Part shown: positions 42,411 to 53,460 of the stretch, piece after piece
Layout of the letters: each line of letters starts with the position of its first letter
Position numbering within the stretch: position 1 is the first letter of the stretch
Assembly (NCBI GenBank): GCA_017591395.1
Contig: WEDG01002810.1
Location: 1-64,000 of the forward strand
Source: Schistocephalus solidus
Lineage: Eukaryota > Platyhelminthes > Cestoda > Diphyllobothriidea > Diphyllobothriidae
Length of the DNA stretch: 64,000 nt
Reading direction: 5' to 3'
Position numbers and translations under genes: made by a program
The notes under the pieces: generated by a model
Seen by the model: the letters and a program-made list of their open reading frames with translations, nothing else
Told to the model about the DNA's origin: nothing
Databases searched by the model: none

Positions 42411-44340
42411 CGTGAGCCCAAGACACGGCCTTGGGCCGATTCTACGGCTTTCCTAAAATGCACAAAGTGGGCATTCCCCTCCGGCCCATCTGGGTCCTCT
42501 GGGACTTAAATGAACAATTTATTTATTTTTTTATCGTATCACTCAAAGGTACTCCAACTTACGGATTGGCAAAGTGACTGTTTCGGCGTCTCAAATTCCT
42601 GACAGCTAACTCAGACACTACCGTCAGGACGTCATCACAATACTCGGAGCAACTTAAAGGGGTAAGCCAAGTGACGTTATGGTGTCCTTTGAGGTCGCGT
42701 CCCTGTTTACTTCTATTCCTCTGGACCTCGCAATCGAGATCATTGAATAACTCCTACGAGACAAATACGATGAAACGGATAATCGCCTCGGACACGCCCA
42801 AATCCTCCAATTTCTGAAGTTCTGTCTAAAGATGTACTTCACATTTGACGGAACAATCTACGAGTAGGTCAAAGACATGCCAATGGGGTCGCTGATTTCG
42901 GGACTCATAGCTGAGGCCGTCCAACAACGATTAGAGTCGCTGGTATTCCGACACCACAGAACAAAATTGTGGATTCGGTATGTTGATGACACCTTTGTCG
43001 TCATAGAACGTGATCAGGTGCTGGAATTTAAAGAACATCTCGACGCTGTTTTCGTGGACATACAATTTACGATGGACGAAGAGTAAAACAACCAACTGGC
43101 CTTTCTTCATGTCTTTGTCTGCCGCAAAAATTGTGGCGGCCTAAAAACCAAAGTATTCAGGAAGGTGACAAACACGACGCAAATAATGACGTACAACAGC
43201 AACCACCCCATGAGCCACAAACAGAGTTTCATAAGGGCACTATACCAGCGTGTGGAGACAGACTGCAGTGAAACGGAAGACAAGGCTGTCGAATTACAAT
43301 ATCTTGGACGGATGTTTAGAGTGAATGAACACCCGTGCAACTTCGTCCACCAGTAAAAAACGCAAACGAGATCAGAAATCAAATGCGATGGGCCCCAAAT
43401 TTCGGCCCCAAATTAAGTGAAGAATGTCTCGAAAGCCGTCAGCCGCGTACTCACACCTCTTGGCGTTGCAGTTGCACACAGACTGGAGGCAACCATAAAG
43501 CGCCAGATCATGAGGCCAAACGACACACTGCCGTGTCATCAAACATCTGGGGTCGTTTATCGGGTCTGATGCAGTTGTGGACGAAGCAACTATGTTGGAG
43601 AAACTGGAAGACTTCCGCAAACGTGAATGCCCAAGCACGCAGTAGTATGGAGGAGGAACGCCGCCAGCTCCCAATTTGTGGCTCATTCTACGGGACCTGG
43701 TCACACATTCACATTTGATGAAGCCGAACTTCTCTCTAGAGGCTTGAGCCGCGAACTGCTCGAGTCACGGTTTTCCGGCCTTGCAATCAATCAATAAGGA
43801 CAATGACCTGTCTGCTTCATATTTGGTGTTGAGATTTTATCTGGGCAAAGAAGTTAGCCACGCGGAGAACGCGTGGATGGCTACTGTTTCTGGTGCCAAG
43901 GTCAGCGAGCCAAATTACTCAAGAGCCTAAACGGGTGACGGAATCCGGCCATCAGTAACTCGAATGCGAGTCATCATCGCAACGCATGCAACCACGCGCG
44001 ATGAGCGTGGGAGCCGATAATTATGAAAGGCACGCTATCACAGGAACGTCATGGTAACCGCATGCTGCAACAGCTGGCCAGTCAGACAACTATCACACCA
44101 CCCGCGACTATCTGAGATGCACTTGAGAACTGTCAATGGTGATAGGCCTGCAGTGGCCCAGCAACTACATCCTATAAAGGCTGCAAAACCTGGGCGATCC
44201 AATACCCTTATCTGACTCTGTCTCTGAGGATGGATTCGAGTGAGAATCCGAAGTGTCAGGTTAATAAAGCTCTTGTTCCAGTGATCGTGTTTCCTTCTTC
44301 ACGACTTCTTCCTGGAACTCGCCTTTACTCTTCTATTATG
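42411..44340 (+). mobile_element. Penelope-like element PLE-1
   Basis: Plus-strand PLE, 5'-truncated in the RT, with RT (42430-43360), GIY-YIG endonuclease (43500-43800) and a 3' UTR to about 44313-44340. The 3' UTR tail recurs antisense at 34866-35005 and, diverged, at 19196-19345. PLEs encode an RT related to telomerase RT and, in this group, a C-terminal GIY-YIG nuclease. It begins immediately after the ATT-rich tail of C1. Confidence 0.85.
42430..43800 (+). pseudogene. PLE-1 reverse transcriptase and GIY-YIG endonuclease
   Basis: RT blocks: GRFYGFPKMHKVGIPLRPI, KGTPTYGLAKWLF-like, VMVSFEVASLFTSIPLDLAI (box A with Asp replaced by Glu), TFDGTIYE, MPMGSLISGLIAEAVQQRLE (42877), WIRYVDDTFVVI (YVDD box, 42972-43007), and LAFLHVFV. 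The linker carries stops and frameshifts. The endonuclease follows in another frame: SGVVYRV then SCGRSNYVGETGRLPQT (43550-43620), the GIY/YIG pair represented by VVYRV and YVGETGR, and a C-terminal HSTGPGHTFTFDEAELLSRG. At least four stops are present, so it is non-functional. Confidence 0.85.
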
Positions 44341-44344
44341 ATGA

Positions 44345-44499
44345 TGGTTATCGGCAATGAAAAAGAGGCGGTTTAAAATAAGTGCGCAAATATGACCCAC
44401 GTTTTGACGATCATTTTACTGAGGGAAGGGTTATGAAGTATGCTAGTTCGTGTGGAAAATGATGCATGCAAGACATAATTTGGAGACGGTTTTCTAATC
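44345..44499. other. Anonymous sequence
   Basis: Short gap between PLE-1 and the next CR1-A relative; nothing recognised. Confidence 0.5.
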
Positions 44500-45522
44500 T
44501 CCCGATGGTCCTTTCTCGGGTTCATGGAGAAAACTGCTCGGAAACGATGAAGAAAAGAAAGGTTTAATCAAATCAGAGTAAATATTGTTTTGCAGTCTTC
44601 GCTTAAAAGCAGGCAGGTTATTTGAAAACCTTATATCGATTTGCAGGTAACTCCAAAGAAAGCAAAACCTGGAAGCATAGAATAGAGAGCGTTTAGAAGT
44701 GGAGGCAGGTTATTTGATAACTTTATATCGATTTGCAGGTTATTCCAAAGAAAGTAAAATCTGGAAGCAGAGAACGGAGAGCGTTTAGAAGTGGAGGATG
44801 GGGTATGATCAGTAAAGATTCATGAAGGTTGTACAAACGACAAACGTGAGTAAGGGCCGAAATTTGGGAAATATTTGAACTATAATGAAGGTGTAAAAGG
44901 AGGCAGAAGTCAGCTTCAAGTCTCTAAACCCATAGCAATTTTAGGTTAGTTAGCTGTCGCCTATTCGAGTAGAAGGTAGTTGAAAGGGTCGTAGGTAAGA
45001 GTTTTAGAGTAAAATGTCTTTGGACCATTTCAATTCTAGTACGGTTAGACTCGGTCGTTAAACCAAGATTTGGTAGCAATATTCAAGAATGGATAGGACA
45101 AACATTCAATTAATTCTTAATTTAATTACAGGAAGATAAAAACTGTAAGAAATAAAGCCACAACTCTAGTCAGCTTTGGACGTTATTCTATCGCCAGGAG
45201 GTGGAAATCCAAATTATTGGTGTACTTAAACAAATGTCCTTGAAAGTGGAACATTCAATCGTAGGGGGTGCCTTGAAAAATAACTGGTTGTTGTAGTCTG
45301 TTAAGCCCAAAGTACATTTAATGACACATAGCAGACCAGAAGTCCATTTGCCAAGTTCAGTTCCATGCGAAAAGGACATGCAAATCGGCATAGATTTCTT
45401 ATAAGCAGCATTGGGCAGTAGATTTAGAGAAGGAATAAACGCAATTAAGACCGTCTGCATAGATAACAGACTAAGTGTTTTAATGCAGATGATTTATCAT
45501 TTATGTACGGTAAAAAAGGAGG
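44500..45522 (-). pseudogene. Diverged CR1-A copy (A''), antisense RT C-terminal half
   Basis: The minus strand aligns with CR1-A from the palm (equivalent of FIYADDLK at about 45465, here decayed) through the thumb (45180-45400) and C-terminal end (44600-44960) to a CCTTTCTCGGG/AGACCATCGGG-type block near 44500-44520. Divergence is much greater than among A1-A4, so it is an older insertion. It contains a 92-bp tandem duplication (44613-44796). Its 5' truncation is at about 45522, where an unrelated plus-strand RT begins. Confidence 0.65.
44613..44796 (-). repeat. 92-bp tandem duplication in RT C-terminus
   Basis: Two adjacent copies, 44613-44704 and 44705-44796, start GCAGGTTATTTGA and end GCGTTTAGAAGTGGAG. 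They correspond to the RSLFFAS/WNN region of CR1-A. They differ at roughly ten positions, so the duplication is not very recent or occurred before the insertion. Confidence 0.8.
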
Positions 45523-46265
45523 CTAAGTACGCTGACGATATTGTTGTTAGTGAACCACTTAAACATCAGACCCACCTCCAATTATTGAAGGTTGGACTGT
45601 ATTTCTTCTCAGCATATTCGTTTGAAAATGGTATTTCACTAAATAATCGTTAATCGGACCAGTGTGTTTCCTGACTGTGACTTTCTCTCACTCCTGCATC
45701 CTAGGACATTCTTCCAATGAGGTGTGCTCTTTCTGGTATCTTGGTGTTAATCTGACAGTTCATTTCTCATTCACCCTCATATTGAAATCCTTTTCACTAA
45801 AATTAATAAACTTATTTTTAACATTCGTGATTTATTTTCCTATCACACACCTCTACCCGTAATCTGGAGACTTATAAATGCCTGAATTTACCCTCCGATT
45901 CTTTCATGTTCTCCTGGTATTTTTCCTGCTTTGGTTACAAAAATACGCTAATTGTAAAACGTGTCGTCTAAATGCCCCCTCCTGCTGGACATTTTTCTAA
46001 TGAGGTGTGCTCTTACTGGTATCTTGGTGGTAATCGGACATTTCATTTCTCATTCACCCTCATATTGAAATCCTTTTCACTAAAATAAGTAAACTTATTT
46101 ATAGCATTTATTATTTATTTCCCTATCACACACCTCTACCTCTAATCTGGAAACTTATAAATGTCTGAATTTTCCCTTCATTTCTTTGTTGTTCTCCTGG
46201 TATTTTTCCTGCTTTGCTTAAAAAGATTTGCTGATTTTAATATGTGTCTTCTGAATGCCCTATTC
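45520..46265 (+). pseudogene. RT fragment of an unrelated LINE (family J)
   Basis: Plus-strand frame AKYADDIVVSEPLKHQT (45525-45575) contains a YADD catalytic box followed by QLLKVGLYFFSAYSFENGI. It then shifts frame through NEVCSFWYLGVNLTVHFSF to HTPLPVIWRLI and SPGIFPALVTK-like sequence. The YLGVNL signature differs from all CR1 copies here and suggests a Jockey- or RTE-like clade. The upstream RT is missing; the downstream part is tandemly duplicated. Confidence 0.55.
45691..46260 (+). repeat. 283-bp tandem duplication in family J
   Basis: The block AATGAGGTGTGCTCTT...GGTATCTTGGTG...CATTTCTCATTCACCCTCAT occurs at 45716 and again at 45999, an offset of 283 bp. Similarity extends over almost the full unit to about 46260 with scattered substitutions and small indels. 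It is a direct tandem duplication within a decayed RT gene. Confidence 0.8.
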
Positions 46266-48169
46266 TGTCGGTGGTGTTTCTTATGACTTTTTATTTTATA
46301 TGAAAATACAATGGCAAGGAATAATGGTCAAACAATTCGCTGATGAAATTCGAAATGGTGTTGTCCATCCTCATCATTCTTAGCTAATGGCTGTGAAGTC
46401 TTTCCGCCCCATGCGCCAGGGCTTTCGATATAGCTATTGCTGTAGATCCACTTACCAGCGTCCCTTGTTGCTATTTCTAGCCGGATAACTTGCGTTTAAA
46501 GTAACAAATACAATAAACAGGGGTTTTCGCTATCCCCGTAATAGATGTTTATTCGTATGTAAACCTCTTGACTCTCGCATCATTTCTAGGTATCTTCAGT
46601 TCCCGGTGAATGGAACCTTTTTTTACTGAAATCTTTGAATGACACTTTTAAAATAAAAAGCATTCCTATCTCGCTCTGTATTGTCGGATGCCATAGATGC
46701 GATTACTTGTGATGCAAATTTTTGCAATATCTGAAATGTGCGGTGATCAGTGAGATGATCTATATATTTACTAAGCAGTGCAGCCTACGTACTCGCACTG
46801 TATGATGTGTCCTGTTCCCCGTAACGGTGCTGGTCTTCTACTGTGAGGAACTGCTGGGAATCGTCATTGACTACCGAACCTGGGTCATATGTTGCACACG
46901 TAGACGTGTTGTCTAGGTCGATTAGCCATGGTGCCCATCTATTGATTTTCACTCTTCTACAGACACTTTTTAGTAGTACGAGGAGGGAGGGTGACATCTA
47001 AACTGGAGAATCCTGCCAAAGGCAACCCCGTTCATTTTTCACCATATTTCATTTAAAAAGCGTGAATCTATCGTGTTGCACCCAGAGTCATAACCTGAAA
47101 GTATGTCCCTGGTGAGAATACTCTGACCTTCCCCGGTAAGAAAGGTTGGCCGTGGAGTCTTCTTACTGTGACTTTTATATAAGTCATTAATGCGAGATCC
47201 AAACCGCATTCCTGAAGGTTTCGTACCTTACATAAGGGTGTATATATGTGTGGCATGCACATTTAGGTTGTTTAACCTTGTTAGCCACTGTGTCCGATCA
47301 TATTTCTATTTTCCTTCTATTACAGCAATGTGCGCACCGGTATGAAAGACAGGCCGCGGAGCCTGTTAAATGTACATTTAAGTTGTTTAACCTTGTTACC
47401 CACTGTGCTCGTATTCAGGCCTGAACATCTTTCCATTTTCTTTCTATTACAGTAATGCGCGCAAGTCTGCCTCTCCTTTACTTAATTTCAGCGCCTTTTC
47501 ACTGCCTGAAGCATGCGGTCAACGCAATCGCTTGCGATTTTCAGACTTTTCATCGTGATGACTCCACTTTTAGCCTTATAAGTAATTTTTATCATATTAA
47601 CTAAGACATTATCAGTATTTGTAAATAAGCAGTTGAGAAAATTTCAGAAAACTTGTTCAGACATTGGTTTCTGAAAAACTATGGGGTGGACATAGTTGGC
47701 GCTTTGTTAGCCGGCAGAAGCAAAACGCAGGGAATTTATATATGCGCGTTAGCTTTTCAAGCCAAAATATATGAACTGCACGAAAGGAAACGGGTCTTCT
47801 GCGTAAATAGAACCTAACTTTAGCTGGACCACGGTTAAACAAGATTTTTAAGGAAACAAGTGCTGGTGAATGTATTGTACTAGGAACCTTGAATAATTGG
47901 AACGAATTCACGTTTATAGAACAGTTAACCTTCACAAGCGATCATGACGAGCTAGCAGAACTAATGCTACACTGTCAAGTAGAGTTCGACTTCTGCAAGA
48001 AAGAAAAGATTGAAAACGTAGTTGCCATAGTGACTACCTCCTAAATGCAGTGAAAAGACTAAATATTTAGCAAGGAAAACGTAAGGCTATACCTTTAGTG
48101 AAAAACCCGTCGTTAAAGTTACCTTTTTGCTCATCGCTATACTGTTAATCAAGGTTTGATTTCAATTAT
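46266..48169. other. Anonymous sequence with one direct repeat
   Basis: No element recognised. A minus-strand 70-codon frame (46997-46785) has ordinary composition but no motif or splice support. The only structure seen is the direct repeat at 47259-47456. Confidence 0.4.
47259..47456 (+). repeat. Direct repeat ending in a splice-acceptor-like motif
   Basis: CATTTAGGTTGTTTAACCTTG (47260) and CATTTAAGTTGTTTAACCTTG (47375) start two copies about 115 bp apart. Both go on through CCACTGTG and TTTC-ATTTTC-TTCTATTACAG and end in AATGNGCGC. The second copy carries about a dozen extra bases. Each copy ends like a polypyrimidine tract plus AG. Confidence 0.65.
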
Positions 48170-50115
48170 CCATTCTTTTTAACCGTGGACTGCTTACGAA
48201 TGCACGTAGACCTGATGGAATCATTTGGGGCAAAAACAGGGACTTGTTCGCTAAAATATATCCCGAGAAGGAAACAAGAAAATATGGACAAGCTTTTTTG
48301 ACTCCAACCATCTAGGTTTAGACTGGTGCTTTTCTCAAAACTGTAACTTTTACCCGCTGAGATGTAACCGTAACCATTCGAGACTATCCATGGTCTCATA
48401 TTCCTGGTCGGGATGTTGTGGCATTTAACATCCTTAAAGCTGATGCAAAGACGCTTTTCCATCCATCTTGTTTAAGATACGTAATATCGCTCTGGAACGT
48501 GAAAACTGTCCCAGATCATGGAAGGAATCATATATTCTGCCCATCCCCAAGCACAGCCGTTTAACGTCCTTTGCCGACTTTCAGTAAATATGCATCCTCC
48601 GAGCAGCTTTGAACATCTTACTGACTTTGCTTGGAAATAATAGTAGGCATCACTTAACTGACAAAAACCTACTGAGTTCGACTCAGCAAAGATTCTTCAA
48701 GGCTCGGTCTTACGACACCTGCCAGCTCTCTTTGTTAGTTATTTGTTACAAGCTGGAGACAAAAGTTTTGCTCTTTACGCAAGCAAGTTCAATTTCAAAA
48801 TGGATTCTTTCGTTTTGACTATTTTCTTCGTCGCTCGAAGCCTATCTCATTCGTAATCAGAGCATCGCATCTTATTATTTGGGCTCTCGCAGACAGAGCA
48901 TTCAGATTCCCAGTGTTATTTCCATTCAAACAAACCTAAACAGTGGACTTAATCAGGAAAGTGTGCTTAGGCAACTCTTGTTTAGTCTGTTTGCCAAAAG
49001 CGCACCAGATTTACTTCAGAATGGTCAGCCTTTTATCTACGCGGAAGGTCTGAAGTTACTGATGGAAAACGGTGGGCGCAAACTCTTGAAAAGCGAACTT
49101 CAAGTTCTGTGCTGATGCACTCGATGCCTCACACATTCTTGACACAAATACTCAGTTATGGTTGTTGGAGGCCATTATCAGTCTCTAATAAGTACTGATG
49201 ATCACGATTGAAGTGTGCCGGGAGTAATTAAGACTCTGGTGTGTCATAGTCCACCATCGAATTTTGCCAGATTATTGCACCCTGTTTGTCGCTAAAGCAG
49301 GAAGAACGATCTGATTTATTCGCTGGCATTCGAAAACTAACGATATTGGAACTCATATTTTGTCAAAATGGGTTTTAGCCTGGGAATACCTAAATTTCAC
49401 TTACGTAGAAGTTTTGGGGCATACAAGTTTTAATGCTTTGTGATTACATCGATTACAAAAGAAGTTCTTTTTCTGTTAATGCTTTTGAGCTGTTTTACTT
49501 TTGATCTTTTGTTGCCTTGAAACATCTTGCTGACCCCCGATGCAATTGTCACCTTTTGGACTTTCTTTACCTTCCTCCGACACATAGAGTAAATATAGTG
49601 AGGCAATTTCTTGCATAGTAATTGCGATCTGGAATAAGTTATCCAGAAATATAAAAATTATGTGAAATTATTTTCTTTAAACAAAATATCACGCGCTGCC
49701 TGCCCTCAAAACAACTTCCACAATTTCTGAATGCCGAATTCTTCCACTATATCTTCGGTAATAATGACGCTCAAGTGTTTATTGTTTTTGCTTGGACGCA
49801 TTCCGAGTGGAATTGTGCTGACTGTAATTAGCCACTCATCGAGGGAATTCTCCAACTAGCGGTGAACAACTGTTCAATCATGCACCTTTGCCTACTACTG
49901 AATTCCAATTCTGTGAAAAGAAATGGAGACTGCAAACTACCGCTGTGTTCCTGTCAACTAATCCCATTCCGAACTGTAGTTAGTTTTATTCTGAATAAAT
50001 TCAGTTGCCTTAAACCCAACTTGCAGTGCATTCTACTCAGGAGTTGCTGTTCAATGCTTGCTCGACTCCCGCTGTAAATTTATTTTGATAATGCCTGTGA
50101 ACCGACATGTTTTAT
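48170..50115 (+). pseudogene. CR1-C LINE copy C2, decayed
   Basis: A second CR1-C copy recognised by DNA similarity to C1 from 37890 on: GTTT-GACTGGTGC (48318), CTGTCCCAGATCATGGAAGGAATC (near 48505; as in FPSLWKES), CGACACCTGCCAGCTCTCTTTG (48713) and FIYAEGLKLL (49029), where YADD has become YAEG. Frames are broken throughout and the longest open piece is 78 codons. The 3' UTR ends with TGATAATGCCTGTGAACCG and a TTATTATTATC tail near 50115. It is more diverged than C1. Confidence 0.75.
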
Positions 50116-50838
50116 TATTATCAATTGTCTCGCAATAGCAGCTCCTCTTACAGGAAAATCGATCAAGTAAACGTTTAGTGTAGGTTATATGGTCCACGTG
50201 TGCTTCATTCTAAACGTGTCAGACTAGGTTTCCCTAAAAATATACTGATACTCAAAAATAGCAGACTACATGATTTCAATAGTAAGCGATCTAGTTATGT
50301 TTACTCTTATTTATTTAAATTGAGGTCCAAGTTTTTTTCATTTATAAAATCCTACCAACTTGAACCCCCTTAACTTCAGATATTACCACTACTCCTGTTA
50401 CACACGACGCTGCATAATTAGTCGAGGCATTGCTTTTCTAACTGTCCGTCATTTTTTTACTGAAGACTTGTGAGCACGGGATTTTTGACATTAATCACGC
50501 AGCGGAAAGAAGTGGACACGTTCGGTGAAGCAATAAGTTTATTCGTCTGACCTTTCAGCTTCACATTCGACTACGTCGTTAGATGAATCAGATAAGGTTA
50601 ATTTCTTGCACATGCGTTATATTACTTATAAAATGCAGATGCTATGCCACGTCACGCATTCTTTCTTCTCCCGAAGGATCATTGTAATGTACACAGAGTT
50701 CAACAGAAGTGGATGCCTTTATTTTCTTAGATTTGAAACAAACTCTCAGTGGCTAGAAAGGGTTAAAACGCGTATCTTAATTCCTAATCTACAGAAGCAC
50801 GATGAGTGACCTGCTGAGTACATGCAACTAACTGGTGG
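50116..50838. other. Anonymous sequence
   Basis: Nothing recognised; AT-rich with short frames only. Confidence 0.45.
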
Positions 50839-51105
50839 TTATTGAGATGTATTCAGAAAGGTATTGTTATTGGGCCAATTGATTTTGTTTAAAAGAGTGA
50901 CAACTTCCCGAGTTTCTTTAACAACTTCTTTGTTGACAACGTCTTTAAGGTACTCCAGGGATACTACCTGAAGAAGATAGTAACTGGTGTCCGTAGATTT
51001 CCTACAAACAGGTCTTTGTTCTGCGTTGATTTGATGTTTTGGCCACGCGACCGAATGGATTACACAATTAATTTCTTCCACGTAATAACAGTTATGCTGA
51101 TCCAT
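50839..51105 (-). CDS. Unrecognised 88-aa ORF downstream of PLE-2
   Basis: A minus-strand ATG frame of 88 codons with a Lys/Glu/Val-rich C-terminal half (YLKDVVNKEVVKETREVVTL) that looks like a helix. It lies directly 3' of the PLE-2 endonuclease on the same strand and may simply be part of its 3' region or of adjacent host sequence. A GTAGTATC after CTTCTTCAG inside it could be a splice donor. No family recognised; chance ORF remains possible. Confidence 0.2.
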   Translation of the reverse strand: MDQHNCYYVEEINCVIHSVAWPKHQINAEQRPVCRKSTDTSYYLLQVVSLEYLKDVVNKEVVKETREVVTLLNKINWPNNNTFLNTSQ

Positions 51106-51299
51106 GCTTCAGTAATGAGGTCGGTTCCTGTAAGTCCAGCTGGTGACAAGCACACAGGAAGCTGGGCCGACGCGCGTTCATCCAAGTTGTAATAAAGGCG
51201 GCTGGCCACCTTCAGATTTATAGGAAATGCATATTTCGAAGTGGCATTGACTCCCATTAACAGCTTCACTGTAATTAAGGCTTCCGTGATCCCTTTAAC

Positions 51300-51900
51300 A
51301 TTGTCAAATATTCAAAAGACGACTTGGTGAGCATACACGCTGCTTTCGATTACTTCTCTTCAGGCCATTACAGTTATAGGGAAACGTTGGAACACAGTAG
51401 AAATTTAAAACATGAAATCGATAATATTCGTCCGTTTGCGTGGGTTGTCTGAGAGGTGTGCATAGAGGGAGGATGATGGGAAATAGTGTGATAGGCAGCA
51501 GTGAGTGTTTGGTAGAGCCATTCCAGGGGAAGGGGGAGGACAGAGATGGCGCAGAGCTTGTTCGAGGTTCTTTTGTGCGCACAATACCGGATCTGATGCT
51601 GCTAGTAACCGTTGACGCAGTGGCTTGGAGTAGTTTGGTGGGACCTTATAAATTACACGGAAGGCTTCGCTGGGGTCCACACTATGTCCGGTGTCAACAA
51701 GATGTGCAAGGATGGCGCTTTTTATGCTCTTGACTTCCCCTTTGTTCAGCCATACTGGGAGGTGTTCTCTTCTTCTTTTGGATAGGTGCTGACTCGTGCA
51801 ACCAATATAACCTGCTCCACAGGAGCAAGTAAATGAGTAAATGCACATGGAGGTGGTCAAAATAGACAAATAGGATCTGCTCATAGCGTGGCAAAATAAG
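51300..51900 (-). pseudogene. Penelope-like element PLE-2, GIY-YIG endonuclease end
   Basis: The minus strand reads CIYSFTCSCGAGYIGCTSQH then LSKRRREHLPVWLNKG, KSIKSAILAHLVDTGHSVD and AFRVIYKVPPNYSKPLRQRL, followed by CAQKNLEQALRHL and a Pro-rich tail to 51405. This is a GIY-YIG nuclease: YSFTC and GYIGCTS supply the two Tyr strands, with the catalytic Arg position (R in CTSRR of relatives) replaced by Gln, and Glu-His in REH conserved. It belongs to a PLE family different from PLE-1 and the 11.3-kb fragment. The RT is absent; the copy is 5'-truncated at about 51900. Confidence 0.8.
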
Positions 51901-52639
51901 ATATGAGCTCTATCATCAGTTATCAGGACCGAAAATTCTCCAAAGATAAGAATTAAAATTCCGGCATTTCAAATCTCTTTCCCATAGCAGAAATTCTCAA
52001 GGAAATATTTCAAGACCTTTAATTGTCATTAGAAAACATTAACCACACTTGATTTCACAGTCAGAGAATATGTGGACAGTGTTGCTGTTTGCAGGCAAAT
52101 TAGTCAGCCTGGCACTCGGATCATATCTTTCCTGTTTGAAGGCGATATATCATAGGGAGTGACGTATTGGTCAGTCAAAGCACTCAATATAGCATGATAC
52201 GAGTAAGTGGTGGTTATGCTACGGCAGTATGAGAAATGTCAAACTTTCTGGTGGATCGCCTGCGCTAATTTGGAGACGGAGAAAGAATATCAAGCCTCAA
52301 TTCGTGAAGGGTCCTAATATCCTGATTTCGCACCTTAAGGTCAGACACGAAAGACGAGAGCGAAGAAAAGCTGCTCGGATTAAAACTTGGCGGTGGTGTA
52401 TCTTCGTTAAGCCGCGCGCCTCTTGGTCAGGTCGGTTGCCTAAAGTACCCTGACGTTGTTACTTAATTCAATTCAGTAGTTCTGTTGTCTTAGTATTATC
52501 AGTGTGGGCTTTTTAAGTTTCTGCAAGTAGACATCTTTTAGACGTGCCCACTTCGAAATCATTATTTGCGATAGTTCATGCAGGCATATTTAAATGGCGG
52601 TTCGCTGCCGTATTATAATCCCTGGTTGGTTACCGCTAT
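51901..52639. other. Anonymous sequence
   Basis: No element recognised. A 74-codon Arg/Lys-rich frame at 52229-52453 has no motif. Confidence 0.45.
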
Positions 52640-53460
52640 TCATAAATCTGTGGGTGACTGTACATGACAGTTCGACTGTCGAGTTCGACAAGGTCCACCG
52701 TATGCTCCACACCCGGTGGTGCAGGGACGGTGACTTGCACGTGAATTAGTTTTAAGTGATAGAAGCCTTGTGCTGCAGCTACCGCACTCACTCCCCCTCC
52801 CCCACCTGAGCCAGGTGTCAAGACAGAGTCAAAAAGACCGGAGATGGGAGAGGGCACAGGTGGCTGGCACGGCCGGAGCCGCCCCTGGGTGTACCACCAC
52901 ACCTGGCTCGAATCCCACGGAGTGGGGAGTGCCATAAAGGCCACATTAAGAAGGAGCCATTGCAGCCTGAATCTCGGTCCGCTAGTTAGCCACTCCACAC
53001 AAAACACACATTGGGCTGACTACGCGGTCCGAGTTATCCCGTCAGTTGGCAACCTTCCAAGCCACGGCTTTTAGCGCACCGTGATAGTTTAAAGCGCGTC
53101 AGATTGTTTAAATTGAGAAAAATGGCGCTGAGCTCTCGACTTTACTCTCTCCCCCACCCCCACAATCAGACCACCATCCGAGCCAGTCAGTTGTCTGATG
53201 TGGGAGTGGGCGCATTGGCTGACGGGTCGGCGTACCCGTCTTCGTGCGCCACAGCACGACCTGGCCCCCATAACGCACACACCAGGATTAACTTACTCAG
53301 GGGATATGGAGGAACCATCGCCATCTGACTCTCAGTCTACTGGTCAGCCACTCGACACACACAGCACATACACTGGGCCGAAGGCATGGTCTGGTGTAAG
53401 CGTTAGATTGGCAGCCTTCCAAGCCACGGTTTCTAGTAAACCGTGATTTTATCAGGTACA
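52640..53460 (+). repeat. Dispersed repeat M, copy M2 with a partial second unit
   Basis: GC-rich repeat whose first part (52640-53100) matches the reverse complement of 61830-62110 and, more weakly, 13320-13775. A second, partial unit follows (53140-53460). Both units end in TTGGCA-CCTTCCAAGCCACGG followed by a TTTTAG/TTCTAG-CACCGTGAT-type block (53049-53090 and 53408-53447). The overlapping frames on both strands, including a Gly-rich one, reflect base composition. It abuts the zinc-finger fragment. Confidence 0.65.

Noticed and set aside
52636..53007. 123-codon Gly-rich minus-strand ORF
   Set aside because: Lies entirely inside repeat M2 and is explained by GC-rich repeat composition; the homologous M3 copy does not keep the frame.
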